Positions 54,681 to 63,999 of a DNA stretch of 64,000 nucleotides are shown here, piece after piece. Position 1 is the stretch's first letter. Every line of letters starts with the position of its first letter. The notes below the pieces were generated by a model. The model was not told the origin of the DNA, did not search any database, and was given only the letters and a program-made list of their open reading frames with translations. Position numbers and translations under genes: made by a program. This stretch comes from Bacteroidales bacterium (GTDB lineage: Bacteria; Bacteroidota; Bacteroidia; Bacteroidales; UBA932), in the NCBI GenBank assembly GCA_016281435.1, contig JAEEIQ010000018.1:18000-81999 (forward strand), read 5' to 3'.

Positions 54681-56004
54681 CCTGCGAAAGCGCGCTCTGG
54701 AGCAGCTCTGAAAGGGTCGGATGGGCATGTATTATGTCCTTCAGCTCACGGGCCGTCATCCCCTTTGCAACCGCATCGCTCATCTGCTGCACCAGCTCCG
54801 AAGCCTGGGCTCCGAGCATGTGGCAGCCAAGGACGCGGCCGCTTCCCGCTTCCGTGACGATCTTGCAATAACCGTCCGTCGCATCCATGGAAACCGCCTT
54901 CCCGTTGGCCCTGTAGAAAGATTTCAGGCACTTGACAGCGATTCCCTTTTCCTTGCACTCCTCCTCGCTGAGACCGACCGTGGCAGCCTGCGGAGAGGTG
55001 AACACCGCCGCAGGCACGACGCTGAAGTCGATTCCGTCCGTCTCGCCGAGGATATGGTGCAGGGCCCTGCGTCCCTGGAAGGTCGCCGCGTGGGCGAGCA
55101 TCATGCCTCCGACGAGGTCGCCGACGGCGTAGATGCCGGGAACGGAAGTCTGCATGTTCCCGTCGACCTTGACGCCTTTCGGGGTAAACTCGATTCCGGC
55201 TTCTTCAAGGTTCAGGCTTCCGAGCGCAGGCTTGCGTCCCACGGCCATGAGCACCTTGTCGGCCTCGACCGTAAAGGTCTCGTCCTTTTTGGTATAACTG
55301 ACCTTCCAACCCGGGGCAATACCCGTCACGCAAGCTGAAGTTTCAATTGAGATACCCCTTTTTGACAGACTCTGTTTCAGGCGTCTCGAAAGGTCCTGGT
55401 CGAAACGGGGCAGGATGTCCCTGCAATACTCCAGGACTGTCACTTCGGAGCCGAAGCTGCGGAAGATGGACGCGAACTCGAGACCTATGACTCCCCCTCC
55501 GATGATGCAAAGGCGTGCGGGAATCTCATCGATGTCGAGTATCTCCTTCGAACCGAGTATTCCGGGCAGCGAGGCACCTTCGACAGGAAGGAGCGCCGGG
55601 ACGGAACCGGTCGCCAGGATGACGGCGTCGCCCTCGATGGTCTCATCCCCGACGCGCACGCTGTGGCCTCCGGCGAGCGATGCATGGCCGTAAACGAGCC
55701 TTATGAGCTTGTGCGAAAGAAGTCCTTCGACTCCGGCGCGAAGCTGCTCCACCGTCGCCTGCTTGCGCCGGCGGACAGCCTCGAAATCAAAGGCCGGCAC
55801 GGCTCCGAACACGTCGGAAGTCCGGCTGAACTCGTCTTTCAGCTCGGCATAATGGCAGAGTGCCTTGGTCGGGATACAGCCCTCGTTCAAGCAGGTGCCG
55901 CCTACGGGGCCGTCGCTTATTATCGTGACCCGAACCCCTTTTGAAGCGGCCTCCAGGGCGGTTTCATACCCGCCCGGCCCGGCTCCGATGATGATTATGT
56001 GCAT
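54673..56004 (-). CDS. lpdA: Dihydrolipoyl dehydrogenase (glycine cleavage L-protein)
   Basis: 443-residue flavoprotein disulfide reductase. FAD motif GAGPGGYETA near the start, redox pair Cys38 and Cys43 in GGTCLNEGC, NAD-binding GGGVIGLEFA, and the C-terminal HAHPTLSELL with the catalytic histidine. It reoxidises dihydrolipoyl-GcvH with NAD. Slightly shorter than usual (about 460). It is last in the gcv unit, four bases after gcvPB, so a dedicated L-protein for glycine cleavage is likely. Confidence 0.95.
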   Translation of the reverse strand: MHIIIIGAGPGGYETALEAASKGVRVTIISDGPVGGTCLNEGCIPTKALCHYAELKDEFSRTSDVFGAVPAFDFEAVRRRKQATVEQLRAGVEGLLSHKLIRLVYGHASLAGGHSVRVGDETIEGDAVILATGSVPALLPVEGASLPGILGSKEILDIDEIPARLCIIGGGVIGLEFASIFRSFGSEVTVLEYCRDILPRFDQDLSRRLKQSLSKRGISIETSACVTGIAPGWKVSYTKKDETFTVEADKVLMAVGRKPALGSLNLEEAGIEFTPKGVKVDGNMQTSVPGIYAVGDLVGGMMLAHAATFQGRRALHHILGETDGIDFSVVPAAVFTSPQAATVGLSEEECKEKGIAVKCLKSFYRANGKAVSMDATDGYCKIVTEAGSGRVLGCHMLGAQASELVQQMSDAVAKGMTARELKDIIHAHPTLSELLQSALSQAN

Positions 56005-56008
56005 GGTC

Positions 56009-57403
56009 TCAGCTGAATTTCAGTACAGGCTGGCGCGCCGCGGTAGTCTCGTCCGGACGGCTCACCGGCGTGTTGTGCGGGGCTCCGTGCAGGATATCGG
56101 GATCTTCGGCCGCCTCGGCCGCAATCTTGCGCATGGCGTCGATGAAGGCATCCAGGGTCTCCAGCGACTCGGTCTCCGTCGGTTCTATCATGATGGTCTG
56201 GTGGAAGAGCAACGGGAAATAAATGGTCGGAGCATGGAAGCCGTAATCCAGCAGGCGCTTGGCGACGTCGAGCGTCGTTGCGCCCTCCTTTCCCTCCCGT
56301 GCGCCGTCGTCGATCAACCCGTCGAAGACGAACTCATGCTTGCAGACAGTCGGGATAGGAAGCTTGTAGCAGTCCTTCAGGGACTCCTTCACGTAGTTTG
56401 CCGCAAGGCTGGCGAACTTACCGGCCATCTTGATGTTCTGGCGGCCGAGCATCAGGATGTAGGCGTAAGCGCGGAGAATCACTCCGAAATTGCCGTGGAA
56501 TCCGGACACGCGGGGTTTCTGCAGGAACGGGACCAGCTTTTCGGCCACTCCGACGGGCCCGCTTCCGGGGCCGCCGCCACCGTGGGGCGTGGAGAAGGTC
56601 TTGTGCAGGTTGAGATGCATTATGTCGAATCCCATGTCTCCGGGACGGACCATCCCGAGCAGGGGGTTCATGTTGGCGCCGTCATAGTAGAGAAGGCCTC
56701 CGCAGCCGTGGACCAGGGTCGCGATCTGCCCGATGTTCCTCTCGAAGAGGCCCAGGGTATTGGGGTTCGTCAGCATGATGCCGGCGATGTCGTCCCCGAG
56801 CAGTTCCTTCAGGGAATCAAGGTCCACAAGCCCTTCAGGAGTGGATTTCACTTCCACAATCTCCAGTCCGCAAACCGCAGCGCTGGCCGGATTGGTGCCG
56901 TGCGCGCTGTCCGGGACGATGACCTTCGTACGGCCGAGGTCGCCGCGGGACATGTGATACTCGCGCATCAGCATGAGGCCGGTCAGCTCGCCGTGGGCCC
57001 CGGCGCAGGGAAGGAAGGTGAAATGCTTCATCCCGGTGATGGCCGCGAGGGCCTTGTCCATCCCGTCGAGGACCGCCTGCGCCCCTTTCACGGTGCTTTC
57101 GGGCTGCAGCGGATGCAGGCCCGTGAAGCCGGGCAGGTTGCAGACTTCCTCGTTGATCTTGGGATTGTACTTCATCGTGCAGCTCCCCAAGGGATAGAAT
57201 CCCGTATCCACGCCGAAATTCATCTGCGAGAGATTCGTGTAATGGCGCACCACGTCGGGCTCGCTGACCTCCGGCAGCGGAAGATCGCTCCTGCGGCTGA
57301 GCTTTTCGGGCACGGGAACCTCTTCCAGACCGTTTTCAGCAAGGGAAAATGCGCTGCGTCCCGGACGGGAGAGCTCGAAAATCAATTTGTCGTAGTATTT
57401 CAT
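56009..57403 (-). CDS. gcvPB: Glycine dehydrogenase (decarboxylating) subunit 2
   Basis: 464 residues, the C-terminal half of P-protein as a separate chain. The PLP lysine is Lys268 in [26 protein letters not shown] (73-81), [13 protein letters not shown] and [10 protein letters not shown] are typical. It decarboxylates glycine with subunit 1 and transfers aminomethyl to lipoyl-GcvH. It overlaps gcvPA by four bases. The two-chain form is common in Firmicutes and archaea, whereas Bacteroides have, as far as I recall, a fused GcvP. Confidence 0.95.
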   Translation of the reverse strand: MKYYDKLIFELSRPGRSAFSLAENGLEEVPVPEKLSRRSDLPLPEVSEPDVVRHYTNLSQMNFGVDTGFYPLGSCTMKYNPKINEEVCNLPGFTGLHPLQPESTVKGAQAVLDGMDKALAAITGMKHFTFLPCAGAHGELTGLMLMREYHMSRGDLGRTKVIVPDSAHGTNPASAAVCGLEIVEVKSTPEGLVDLDSLKELLGDDIAGIMLTNPNTLGLFERNIGQIATLVHGCGGLLYYDGANMNPLLGMVRPGDMGFDIMHLNLHKTFSTPHGGGGPGSGPVGVAEKLVPFLQKPRVSGFHGNFGVILRAYAYILMLGRQNIKMAGKFASLAANYVKESLKDCYKLPIPTVCKHEFVFDGLIDDGAREGKEGATTLDVAKRLLDYGFHAPTIYFPLLFHQTIMIEPTETESLETLDAFIDAMRKIAAEAAEDPDILHGAPHNTPVSRPDETTAARQPVLKFS

Positions 57404-58734
57404 TTGCGGACCTCCTTCACTATTTTGACGAGCCCGTCGATTTCTTCCTTTGACTTCTTTTCGGTCACGCAGAAGCTGACCAGTCCGTCATCCGACGACA
57501 GGGCGGCAAAATAGCCGCCGTCGAGAAGGGCCTGCTGGAGAGCGGCCGTATCCACGAGTGGCTTGAGGCAGAATTCCTTGAGGAACGGAGCGTCGGGGAA
57601 CGGATCTTCGAAAAGTCCGGTCGCGAGCAGTTCGCGCTTCAGGTAATGGGCACCGGCTGAAGACAGGGCGTTCACCCTCTGCATGCCTTCCGGACCCATC
57701 AGGGACAGGTAGACCGTGATCCACAAGGCCATCAGGGACTGGTTCGAGCAGATGTTGGACGTCGCCTTCTCGCGGCGTATGTGCTGCTCCCGGGCCTGCA
57801 GCGTCAGCACGAAGCAGCGCTTGCCGTCCTTGTCGGTGGTCTGCCCGACCACGCGTCCGGGGAGCTTGCGCATCAGATCCTTCGTGCATGCCATAAAGCC
57901 AACATAAGGGCCTCCGTAGCAGAGGGGTATGCCCAGGGACTGGCCGTCGCCCACGGCGATGTCGGCGCCCCATTCGGCCGGCGTCTTAAGCACCGCCAGG
58001 GCCGAAGGGTCGCAATAGACAGCCGTCATGGCCTTCGCCTCACGGACTGCATCTGCAAGGCCTTCAAGGTCCTCGATAATGCCGAACCGGTTGACTGAAG
58101 GAACCAGCACTCCTGCGACGTCGCCTCCGCCGAGGCGGGCCACGATGGCCTTGAGATCAGTCTTCCCGCCCGCTGGTGCAATCTCCTCAAGTGCGACTCC
58201 GGAATAGCGGCAGTAAGTCCGCACCGTGTCCAGCACGTTCGGAAGCAGCGCTCCGGAGACTATCACCGTGTTCTTTTTCCTTGCAGATGCAACGCACATG
58301 CGCACCGCCTCGGCGGCGGCAGTCGGACCGTCGTACATCGAGGCGTTGGCCACGTCTAGCCCGGTCAGGGCGCATATCATGCTCTGGAACTCGAAAATGT
58401 ACCGGAGAGTCCCCTGGGATATCTCGCTCTGGTAGGGAGTGTACGCCGTCAGGAACTCGCTGCGGGACGTGATATACGGAATCACGGACGGTGTGTAGTG
58501 GTCGTAAGCGCCGGCCCCGGCGAAGACCTTGAGCTTCGTGTTGCGGGAAGCGAGCCCCTCGAAGAAGTCGCGCACCTGCTGCTCAGACATTGCGTCCCCG
58601 AGTTCATACTCCTTGCGGTAGATGAACTCCTGAGGCACATCGGCGTACAGGTCGTCCATGGAGGACACGCCGATCCTTTCCAGCATCAGGCGGACATCGT
58701 CATCCGTATGCGGGAAATAAGAGAAAGTCCCCAT
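57400..58734 (-). CDS. gcvPA: Glycine dehydrogenase (decarboxylating) subunit 1
   Basis: 444 residues, the N-terminal half of P-protein. [12 protein letters not shown] and [15 protein letters not shown] near 75-90, [14 protein letters not shown], and [22 protein letters not shown] are family signatures. It lacks the PLP lysine, which is in subunit 2. The subunits form an alpha2beta2 enzyme. It follows gcvH after seven bases. Confidence 0.95.
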   Translation of the reverse strand: MGTFSYFPHTDDDVRLMLERIGVSSMDDLYADVPQEFIYRKEYELGDAMSEQQVRDFFEGLASRNTKLKVFAGAGAYDHYTPSVIPYITSRSEFLTAYTPYQSEISQGTLRYIFEFQSMICALTGLDVANASMYDGPTAAAEAVRMCVASARKKNTVIVSGALLPNVLDTVRTYCRYSGVALEEIAPAGGKTDLKAIVARLGGGDVAGVLVPSVNRFGIIEDLEGLADAVREAKAMTAVYCDPSALAVLKTPAEWGADIAVGDGQSLGIPLCYGGPYVGFMACTKDLMRKLPGRVVGQTTDKDGKRCFVLTLQAREQHIRREKATSNICSNQSLMALWITVYLSLMGPEGMQRVNALSSAGAHYLKRELLATGLFEDPFPDAPFLKEFCLKPLVDTAALQQALLDGGYFAALSSDDGLVSFCVTEKKSKEEIDGLVKIVKEVRK

Positions 58735-58741
58735 ATTTGGC

Positions 58742-59119
58742 TTATTTTGCTGTTTGGGCGTACTCGGACGCGTTCATAAGTGAATCCAGTTCGGATTCGT
58801 CGGACATCCGGACCTTGATTATCCAGCTGGCGTAGGCGTCCGCGTTGATGTTCTCGGGATGGTCGAGAAGTTCCTCGTTGACGGCAACGACGGTGCCGGA
58901 AACGGGGCTGAAGAGCTCGCTGGAGGCCTTTACGCTCTCGAGCGCTCCGAATTCTTCTCCCTTTACGACTTCATCATCCTCTTCCGGCATGTCGACATAG
59001 GTGATGTCACCCATTTCAGACTGCGCGAAATCGGAAACGCCGATGATGGCCACGTCTCCGTCAACCTTTACCCATTCGTGCGACTCGCTGTAGAGGAGTC
59101 CTTCAACTGTTTTGCTCAT
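58742..59119 (-). CDS. gcvH: Glycine cleavage system H protein
   Basis: 125 residues. The lipoyl lysine is Lys64 in ESVKASSEL. SHEWVKVDGD and GISDFAQ-like GVSDFAQSEMGD precede it. It carries the aminomethyl group between P, T and L proteins. It overlaps gcvT by four bases. Lipoylation could be done by the ligase encoded just upstream. Confidence 0.96.
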   Translation of the reverse strand: MSKTVEGLLYSESHEWVKVDGDVAIIGVSDFAQSEMGDITYVDMPEEDDEVVKGEEFGALESVKASSELFSPVSGTVVAVNEELLDHPENINADAYASWIIKVRMSDESELDSLMNASEYAQTAK

Positions 59120-60216
59120 TTCTTATAATTGGTTTGATAAAATCTTTTCCCAACGACCTTCCCGGGGAAAGTCTTCTTGCGGATGCGTATCTGCACCTCC
59201 GTCCCAAGGGCGGAATATGCGCTGTCCACGAGGGCGAAGCAGATGCTCCGGTCGAGGCTTATCGAATGGTACCCGGTGGTGACCACGCCTATCTCCTTCT
59301 CCCCTGCTTCGACGGGATAACCGGCACGCGGTATGGCCCTGTCCTCTATTTCGATGCCCACCAGCTTCCTCGCGGTCCCGCCGGCCTTCTGCGCGGCGAG
59401 AGCCTCTTTCCCGATGAACTCATCCTTGTCCAGCTTGCAGAACATCCCGAGGCCCGCCATTATCGGAGAAATCGCCTCGCTGAGCTCATCCCCGTAGAGC
59501 GGCAGGCCGGCTTCGAAACGGAGCGTATCGCGGCATCCCAGCCCGCAGGGGGTCACTCCGGCCGCAATCAGCTTTCTCCAGATGTCCACTGTCCCTTCTG
59601 GCGTCGTGTACAGCTCGAAACCGTCCTCCCCGGTGTACCCGGTGCGGCTGACAATCAGCCTCGCGCCGTTCCAGGAAGAGTCCATATATGTATAGAAAGA
59701 CAGGCCGGCGGCATCCTTCAGGCCGAGGACCTCGCCGAGGACCCTTTCGGAATCGGGTCCCTGGACGGCCACCTGGCCCCAGAGGTCCGACTCGTTTACT
59801 GCCTTGACGTCGAATCCTGCGGCATTCTCAAGGATCCACGCGTAATCTTTCTCTATGTTGGAAGCGTTCACGACGAGAAGGTACTCGTCCTCTTTCTCCT
59901 CCTTATAGACGAGAAGGTCGTCCACCGTACCCCCGTCGGGATAGAGCATCATGCCGTAGAGTATCTTTCCGGCAGGCATCCCGGCGACATCGTTCGTGAA
60001 GATGTGGTTGACGAAGCGGCAAGCGTCCGGACCGCTCACGAAGATCTCGCCCATGTGGGATACGTCGAAGACTCCTGAGCGGGTCCTTACCGCGTTATGT
60101 TCCTCTATTATACCGGAATACTGTATGGGCATGTCGAAGCCTGCGAAGGGACTCATCCTGGCGCCCAGGGCGATGTGCTCGCCGTGCAGGCAGGTCTTTC
60201 TCAATTGTTCTTCCAT
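59116..60216 (-). CDS. gcvT: Aminomethyltransferase (glycine cleavage T protein)
   Basis: 366 residues. It releases ammonia and forms methylene-THF from aminomethyl-GcvH. GFDMPIQYSGIIEEH with following RSGVFDVSHMGE, SRTGYTGEDGFELY, and GLGCRDTLRFEAGLPLYG with the folate-site residues are present; the C-terminal domain has KEIGVVTTG and the closing RIRKKTFPGKVV. A consensus promoter directly upstream suggests that gcvT-H-PA-PB-lpd can be transcribed separately from the two genes before it. Confidence 0.95.
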   Translation of the reverse strand: MEEQLRKTCLHGEHIALGARMSPFAGFDMPIQYSGIIEEHNAVRTRSGVFDVSHMGEIFVSGPDACRFVNHIFTNDVAGMPAGKILYGMMLYPDGGTVDDLLVYKEEKEDEYLLVVNASNIEKDYAWILENAAGFDVKAVNESDLWGQVAVQGPDSERVLGEVLGLKDAAGLSFYTYMDSSWNGARLIVSRTGYTGEDGFELYTTPEGTVDIWRKLIAAGVTPCGLGCRDTLRFEAGLPLYGDELSEAISPIMAGLGMFCKLDKDEFIGKEALAAQKAGGTARKLVGIEIEDRAIPRAGYPVEAGEKEIGVVTTGYHSISLDRSICFALVDSAYSALGTEVQIRIRKKTFPGKVVGKRFYQTNYKK

Positions 60217-60223
60217 AATTCTT

Positions 60224-60254
60224 CAAATTTATGGATTTTCACGACAAAAAGCAA
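60224..60254 (-). promoter_or_regulatory. Promoter of the gcvT-H-PA-PB-lpd unit, very short leader
   Basis: On the minus strand TTG (60254-60252), a 20-base spacer and TAAATTTG (60231-60224). Seven bases separate the -7 box from the gcvT ATG, leaving a leader of about four bases. No room exists for a glycine riboswitch. Confidence 0.65.
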
Positions 60255-60959
60255 TCAAAAACGTCCTTTGATAAAAGATTCTTCAAGATAATCCCGGCTG
60301 ATCAAATCCGCCGCTTCCATATCCCTCTCATCCAGAAACAACTCCGAGTCGGTGAAATGTCCGGCGATGACCGTCTTCAGCTCTGGCAGGGACTTTCCAA
60401 GCAGCGGCTTCAGGTTCGCCACCCTCTGCCGCACGGACTCGATTCCGTGCCTGTCAAGTTTCTGCCGCGAGGGGGTGATGGCGGAGACCATGGCCTGCAG
60501 GTCCACATCGTACAGGAGCGTGCCATGCACGATGCTCCCCGTCCCCGTCCCGAAGCAGGCGTTGCCGGAGACCTTGCGGCCCGCGACGAGCACGTCGTTC
60601 CTGCTGGTCGAAACCGCATCCGCGCCCAGTTCCCTCAAGGCGGCACAGAGCGTATCCAGATATGCCTCGAACGCCGCCTGCACGTTGGTCTCGCGGCTGA
60701 CATAAGACAGCATCAGGTTCCCACGGTCGGAATAGACGCAGCCGCCCCCGCTCTTGCGGCGGAACACGGCCACGCCGTGCTCCCGGCACCACTCCAGGTT
60801 GACCTCGGCCTCCATGTCCTGGTTCCGGCCGAAAATCACGGTGGGAGCGCTGCTCCACATGAAGAAACCTTCCCCGTACGTCTTCGCGACATGTTCCTCC
60901 ATTGCCAGGTAAAAGACAAGAGGCCTGTCGGCGGCGCCGGGAATCAGAAGATGTTGCAA
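60255..60959 (-). CDS. lplA: Lipoate-protein ligase A
   Basis: 234 residues, the catalytic domain of LplA with a short C-terminal part. RRKSGGGCVYSD (67-78) and the lysine in GRKVSGNACF (Lys129) are the lipoyl-AMP-binding motifs. It attaches free lipoate to lysine, presumably on GcvH encoded two genes downstream. The usual accessory C-terminal domain is largely absent, as in LplA/LplB pairs or LipM-type enzymes, so octanoyl transfer is an alternative. Seven bases separate it from the preceding unknown gene. Confidence 0.9.
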   Translation of the reverse strand: MQHLLIPGAADRPLVFYLAMEEHVAKTYGEGFFMWSSAPTVIFGRNQDMEAEVNLEWCREHGVAVFRRKSGGGCVYSDRGNLMLSYVSRETNVQAAFEAYLDTLCAALRELGADAVSTSRNDVLVAGRKVSGNACFGTGTGSIVHGTLLYDVDLQAMVSAITPSRQKLDRHGIESVRQRVANLKPLLGKSLPELKTVIAGHFTDSELFLDERDMEAADLISRDYLEESFIKGRF

Positions 60960-60966
60960 GGCCGTC

Positions 60967-61431
60967 CTATTTGAGGAGTTCGAGATCTTTCTTGAGGATC
61001 ATCTTCGGATCCATCATCGACACTTTCTGGAAGAGCATCACCCTGCGGCCGAGGGAAAGGAAGACCTTGTCCTCATGCTTACCCTTCCTCCACCACTTGT
61101 AGAATCCGACGGGATCGTTCTCGTAAGGGATGCGGGCGACGATACCGGTACTGTAGCCCGGATAGTCGATCACGAGGTTGAGACCCATGAACTTGCGATA
61201 ATAGTCGGGGTCCGCCCGGCGCAACTTGCTGACAAGCGGGTTTAGCACTTCGTACTGGTCTACCTGGAGGACTTTTTCGCGGGCTATCATCTTATGGATC
61301 CGAACCGGATCGACACTGATCCAGTTGCCCATCTTCAGAGTGACGGGGCCATCTTCTCCTTCGAGAGTGAGCTCATCTTTCGAATAATAAACCTTTTCGG
61401 GGTCCAGAGGATAGCTGGGTTCTATGGGCAT
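60967..61431 (-). CDS. Conserved-looking protein of unknown function
   Basis: 154 residues. I do not recognise it. It is soluble and rich in Lys, Asp and aromatic residues, with no signal peptide, membrane segment or cysteine. PVTLKMGNWISVDPVRIHK and the YGSTGIVARIPYE-like YSTGIVARIPYENDP stretches suggest a compact alpha/beta domain. It has a good promoter upstream and is followed by lplA after seven bases, so it may relate to lipoate or glycine metabolism. That link rests on position only. Confidence 0.7.
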   Translation of the reverse strand: MPIEPSYPLDPEKVYYSKDELTLEGEDGPVTLKMGNWISVDPVRIHKMIAREKVLQVDQYEVLNPLVSKLRRADPDYYRKFMGLNLVIDYPGYSTGIVARIPYENDPVGFYKWWRKGKHEDKVFLSLGRRVMLFQKVSMMDPKMILKKDLELLK

Positions 61432-61450
61432 GGGTCCGGTTTTTCACTGG

Positions 61451-61458
61451 CAAAATTA
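61451..61458 (-). promoter_or_regulatory. -7 element of the unknown gene-lplA unit
   Basis: TAATTTTG on the minus strand, an exact TAnnTTTG match 19 bases before the ATG at 61431. A T-rich stretch ending TTTG lies 12 bases upstream, too close for a normal -33. Confidence 0.5.
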
Positions 61459-61479
61459 GGTATTTATTTTCAAAAAAAC

Positions 61480-61487
61480 TAACTTTG
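61480..61487 (+). promoter_or_regulatory. -7 element of the patatin gene
   Basis: TAACTTTG matches TAnnTTTG exactly, 20 bases before the ATG at 61508. It is back to back with the divergent minus-strand element 21 bases away. Confidence 0.5.
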
Positions 61488-61507
61488 AAAGTTCATCAGA
61501 TGCCATC

Positions 61508-63859
61508 ATGCGCCATTTTTTGACATTATTTTTAATTTTTTTGCTATCATTTTTCCCTCGCGACGCCCGCGCGCAGCGCCCGGGACACGGCCGCACGCAC
61601 ACGGATTTCCTCTACGAAAGCGTTGATCCACAGGCGGACAAGGAGGCCCTGGAGAAGATGCGCGCCAAGATGGCCAAAATACGGAAAGCCCGCCCGACCG
61701 TGGCCCTCGTGCTGTCCGGCGGAGGCGCGAAAGGAGCCGCCCACGTCGGGGTGATGAGATACCTCGAAGAAGCCGGCATTCCCGTCGACATGATAGCCGG
61801 AACAAGCATGGGAGGCCTTATGGGCGGACTTTATTCGCTCGGTTACCCGGCCTCGTTCATCGATTCCCTGCTGCGCTCCATCGACTGGAACCTCGTGATG
61901 AGCGATGCCGTACCGAAAACCAGCCGCACCTATACGAACCGCCGGCGCTCGGCCCGCTATGCCCTGAACATCCCCTTCGATTATGGCCGGCAGCTGTGGA
62001 CTGCCGAAGCCGGCAGGAACGAACTGCTTTCCCTGCCCGAAGGGCTCCTGTACGGCTACAACGTGGAAAACCTCATCTCCAGCCTTACCGTGGGATATCA
62101 GGATTCGCTGGACTTCGCGGATCTCCCCATACCCTTCTTCTGCGTTTCCAGCGACCTTGCAAGCCTCAAGGAATACAACTGGACACGCGGCTCGATAATC
62201 GACGCCATGCGCTCCACGATGTCCATCCCCTTCCTTTTCCGGCCCGTGCGCACGAAAGGCATGGTGCTGACCGACGGAGGCACGAGGAACAATTTCCCCG
62301 TCGACATAGCCAGGGCCATGGGCGCGGACTACGTCATCGGAGTCAACCTGCACGTCTCGAAGGACTATTCCGAGATCAGCGGCATGGGCAGCTTCGTCTC
62401 GCAGCTTATCGACCTGACCGGCGTGGACACGTACACGCGCAACGTGCGCGGAGTGGATGTCCTTATCGAACCGGACCTGTCCGGTTTCAACATGATGAGC
62501 TTCGACAAGGAAAGCATCGCCACCCTGATCCAGAACGGCTACCGCAGCGCTGACGACCACGGCGGCGAGCTGGCCGAAATCAAGGCGCGGCTCCGCTCCG
62601 CCGAAGGAACGGTTCTCGCCGCTCCCCCGGCGACCGACATCTCCTCCCGCCCGGTACAGGTAGAATCCATAATAATAGAAGGGGTCACTCCGCAGGAAGC
62701 CGCCTTCTTCAAGGACAAGATGCACCTCAAGGCCGGAAAGAGCTACACCCGTCAGGACATAGAAGAAGAGCTGTCCTTCTTCTACGCCAGCGGGGTATTC
62801 AGCGATGTCTCCTACCGCCTGCTGGGCAGCTCGGAGCCATACAGGCTCGTACTGACCTGCAAGCGCGGCCCGGCGCACCTTGTCAGCGCGGGAGCCCGTT
62901 TCGACACGGAAGAACTCGCCGCAGTCATCCTCAACGTGGGGCTGAACGCCAACCGCCTCAGCGGAAGCAGCTACTCCCTGACTGCCCGGCTGGGCAACAA
63001 CCCGAAACTCACCGTCGGATACTCCTACACCCCGACCAGCGGCTACATGATAGGAGCGGACCTCACGACCGCATACACGGCCGTCGGCATGAAGTCGATC
63101 ATGGAAGACGAACTCGTGCGTCCCCGCTTCCAGATGTGGCACAATTCCGTACGCGTCTACGGCTCGAACACCTCCTGGATACGCGGGACCAGCTCAGTGG
63201 GGCTGGAGTACGAGAATGTCCCCTACCTGCGCATCCTCGGAGGAGGGGCCTCCGAGCCGGAACGCGCCTCCGAACGCTTCGCCCTTTCGGGCTTCTACAA
63301 CTTCGTCTACGACACGATGGATGACAGATACAACCCGGAAAGCGGCATTCGCTTCAGCGGAAGGGCCCGCTACCTCTTCAGCGGCAGCACGGCCGGAGAA
63401 AGCCTCGATCCATACCTAAGCACTTCCATCTCCTTCCTGGCCGCCAGGCGCATCGGGGCCAGGTTCACCCTGCTCCCCTTCCTCAACTACAGCTTCCGCA
63501 ACCGCGAGAACTGCTTCATCCGGCACGGGAACTATCTTGGAGGCGTATTCCCCTACCGCCATTTCGAGAATCAGCTTCCGTTCATGGGCTACAACGGAGT
63601 TTTCGCCGCCGGCAGCAACCTCGCCCTCGCGGACCTGGACCTCCGCTACAAGATTGCGCCCAAGGACTACATTACGGCTAGTCTCGGCTCCTACATGACA
63701 GGAGGATCGTTCTCCGCCCTGACCTCATCCACGCCTGTTGTCGGAATAGGACTCCAATACAGCCACTCGACCGCATTCGGTCCCCTCAAGGCCAACATAC
63801 ACTGGTCCTCGGACACGGCTGCAGTAGGCATCTACCTCAGCGCCGGCTTCGATTTCTGA
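61508..63859 (+). CDS. Patatin-like phospholipase with POTRA and outer-membrane barrel domains
   Basis: 783 residues. Signal peptide to about residue 22 (DARAQ). The patatin domain (about 65-300) has the oxyanion GGGAKG (71-76), nucleophile Ser100 in GTSMGG, and the catalytic aspartate in LTDGGTRNN. A POTRA-like domain (about 385-460: ESIIIEGVTPQEAAFF, SYTRQDIEEELSFFY) precedes a C-terminal Omp85/TpsB-like beta-barrel (about 470-783) that ends in phenylalanine, as a Bam signal should. This is the layout of type Vd autotransporter-like PlpD proteins and of the Bacteroidota patatin-barrel family. It probably hydrolyses phospholipid at the outer membrane. The catalytic dyad is intact. Confidence 0.92.
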   Translation: MRHFLTLFLIFLLSFFPRDARAQRPGHGRTHTDFLYESVDPQADKEALEKMRAKMAKIRKARPTVALVLSGGGAKGAAHVGVMRYLEEAGIPVDMIAGTSMGGLMGGLYSLGYPASFIDSLLRSIDWNLVMSDAVPKTSRTYTNRRRSARYALNIPFDYGRQLWTAEAGRNELLSLPEGLLYGYNVENLISSLTVGYQDSLDFADLPIPFFCVSSDLASLKEYNWTRGSIIDAMRSTMSIPFLFRPVRTKGMVLTDGGTRNNFPVDIARAMGADYVIGVNLHVSKDYSEISGMGSFVSQLIDLTGVDTYTRNVRGVDVLIEPDLSGFNMMSFDKESIATLIQNGYRSADDHGGELAEIKARLRSAEGTVLAAPPATDISSRPVQVESIIIEGVTPQEAAFFKDKMHLKAGKSYTRQDIEEELSFFYASGVFSDVSYRLLGSSEPYRLVLTCKRGPAHLVSAGARFDTEELAAVILNVGLNANRLSGSSYSLTARLGNNPKLTVGYSYTPTSGYMIGADLTTAYTAVGMKSIMEDELVRPRFQMWHNSVRVYGSNTSWIRGTSSVGLEYENVPYLRILGGGASEPERASERFALSGFYNFVYDTMDDRYNPESGIRFSGRARYLFSGSTAGESLDPYLSTSISFLAARRIGARFTLLPFLNYSFRNRENCFIRHGNYLGGVFPYRHFENQLPFMGYNGVFAAGSNLALADLDLRYKIAPKDYITASLGSYMTGGSFSALTSSTPVVGIGLQYSHSTAFGPLKANIHWSSDTAAVGIYLSAGFDF

Positions 63860-63877
63860 ACAAAAACCGAAGAAAAA

Positions 63878-63908
63878 TTTGCTGGACGCGAAAAAATGAC
63901 TAATTTTG
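63878..63908 (+). promoter_or_regulatory. Promoter of the tRNA-Phe gene
   Basis: TTTG (63878-63881), 19-base spacer, TAATTTTG (63901-63908). Both boxes and spacing fit the Bacteroidota consensus. The tRNA begins 18 bases after the -7 box. Confidence 0.7.
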
Positions 63909-63926
63909 CAGTCCCAAAAGAAAAAT

Positions 63927-63999
63927 GGTGCTGTAGCTCAGATGGTAGAGCAAAGGACTGAAAATCCTTGTGTCGGCAGTTCGATTCTTCCCAGCACCA
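63927..63999 (+). tRNA. tRNA-Phe (anticodon GAA)
   Basis: The acceptor stem GGTGCTG pairs fully with CAGCACC, discriminator A. The anticodon stem AAGGA/TCCTT encloses CTGAAAA, anticodon GAA. The T arm GGCAG-TTCGATT-CTTCC has one C-T mismatch in its stem. The window ends one base after the discriminator, so encoded CCA cannot be judged. Confidence 0.93.

Noticed and set aside
60217..60254. Glycine riboswitch before gcvT
   Set aside because: The gap is 38 bases and filled by the promoter, far too short for a glycine aptamer.
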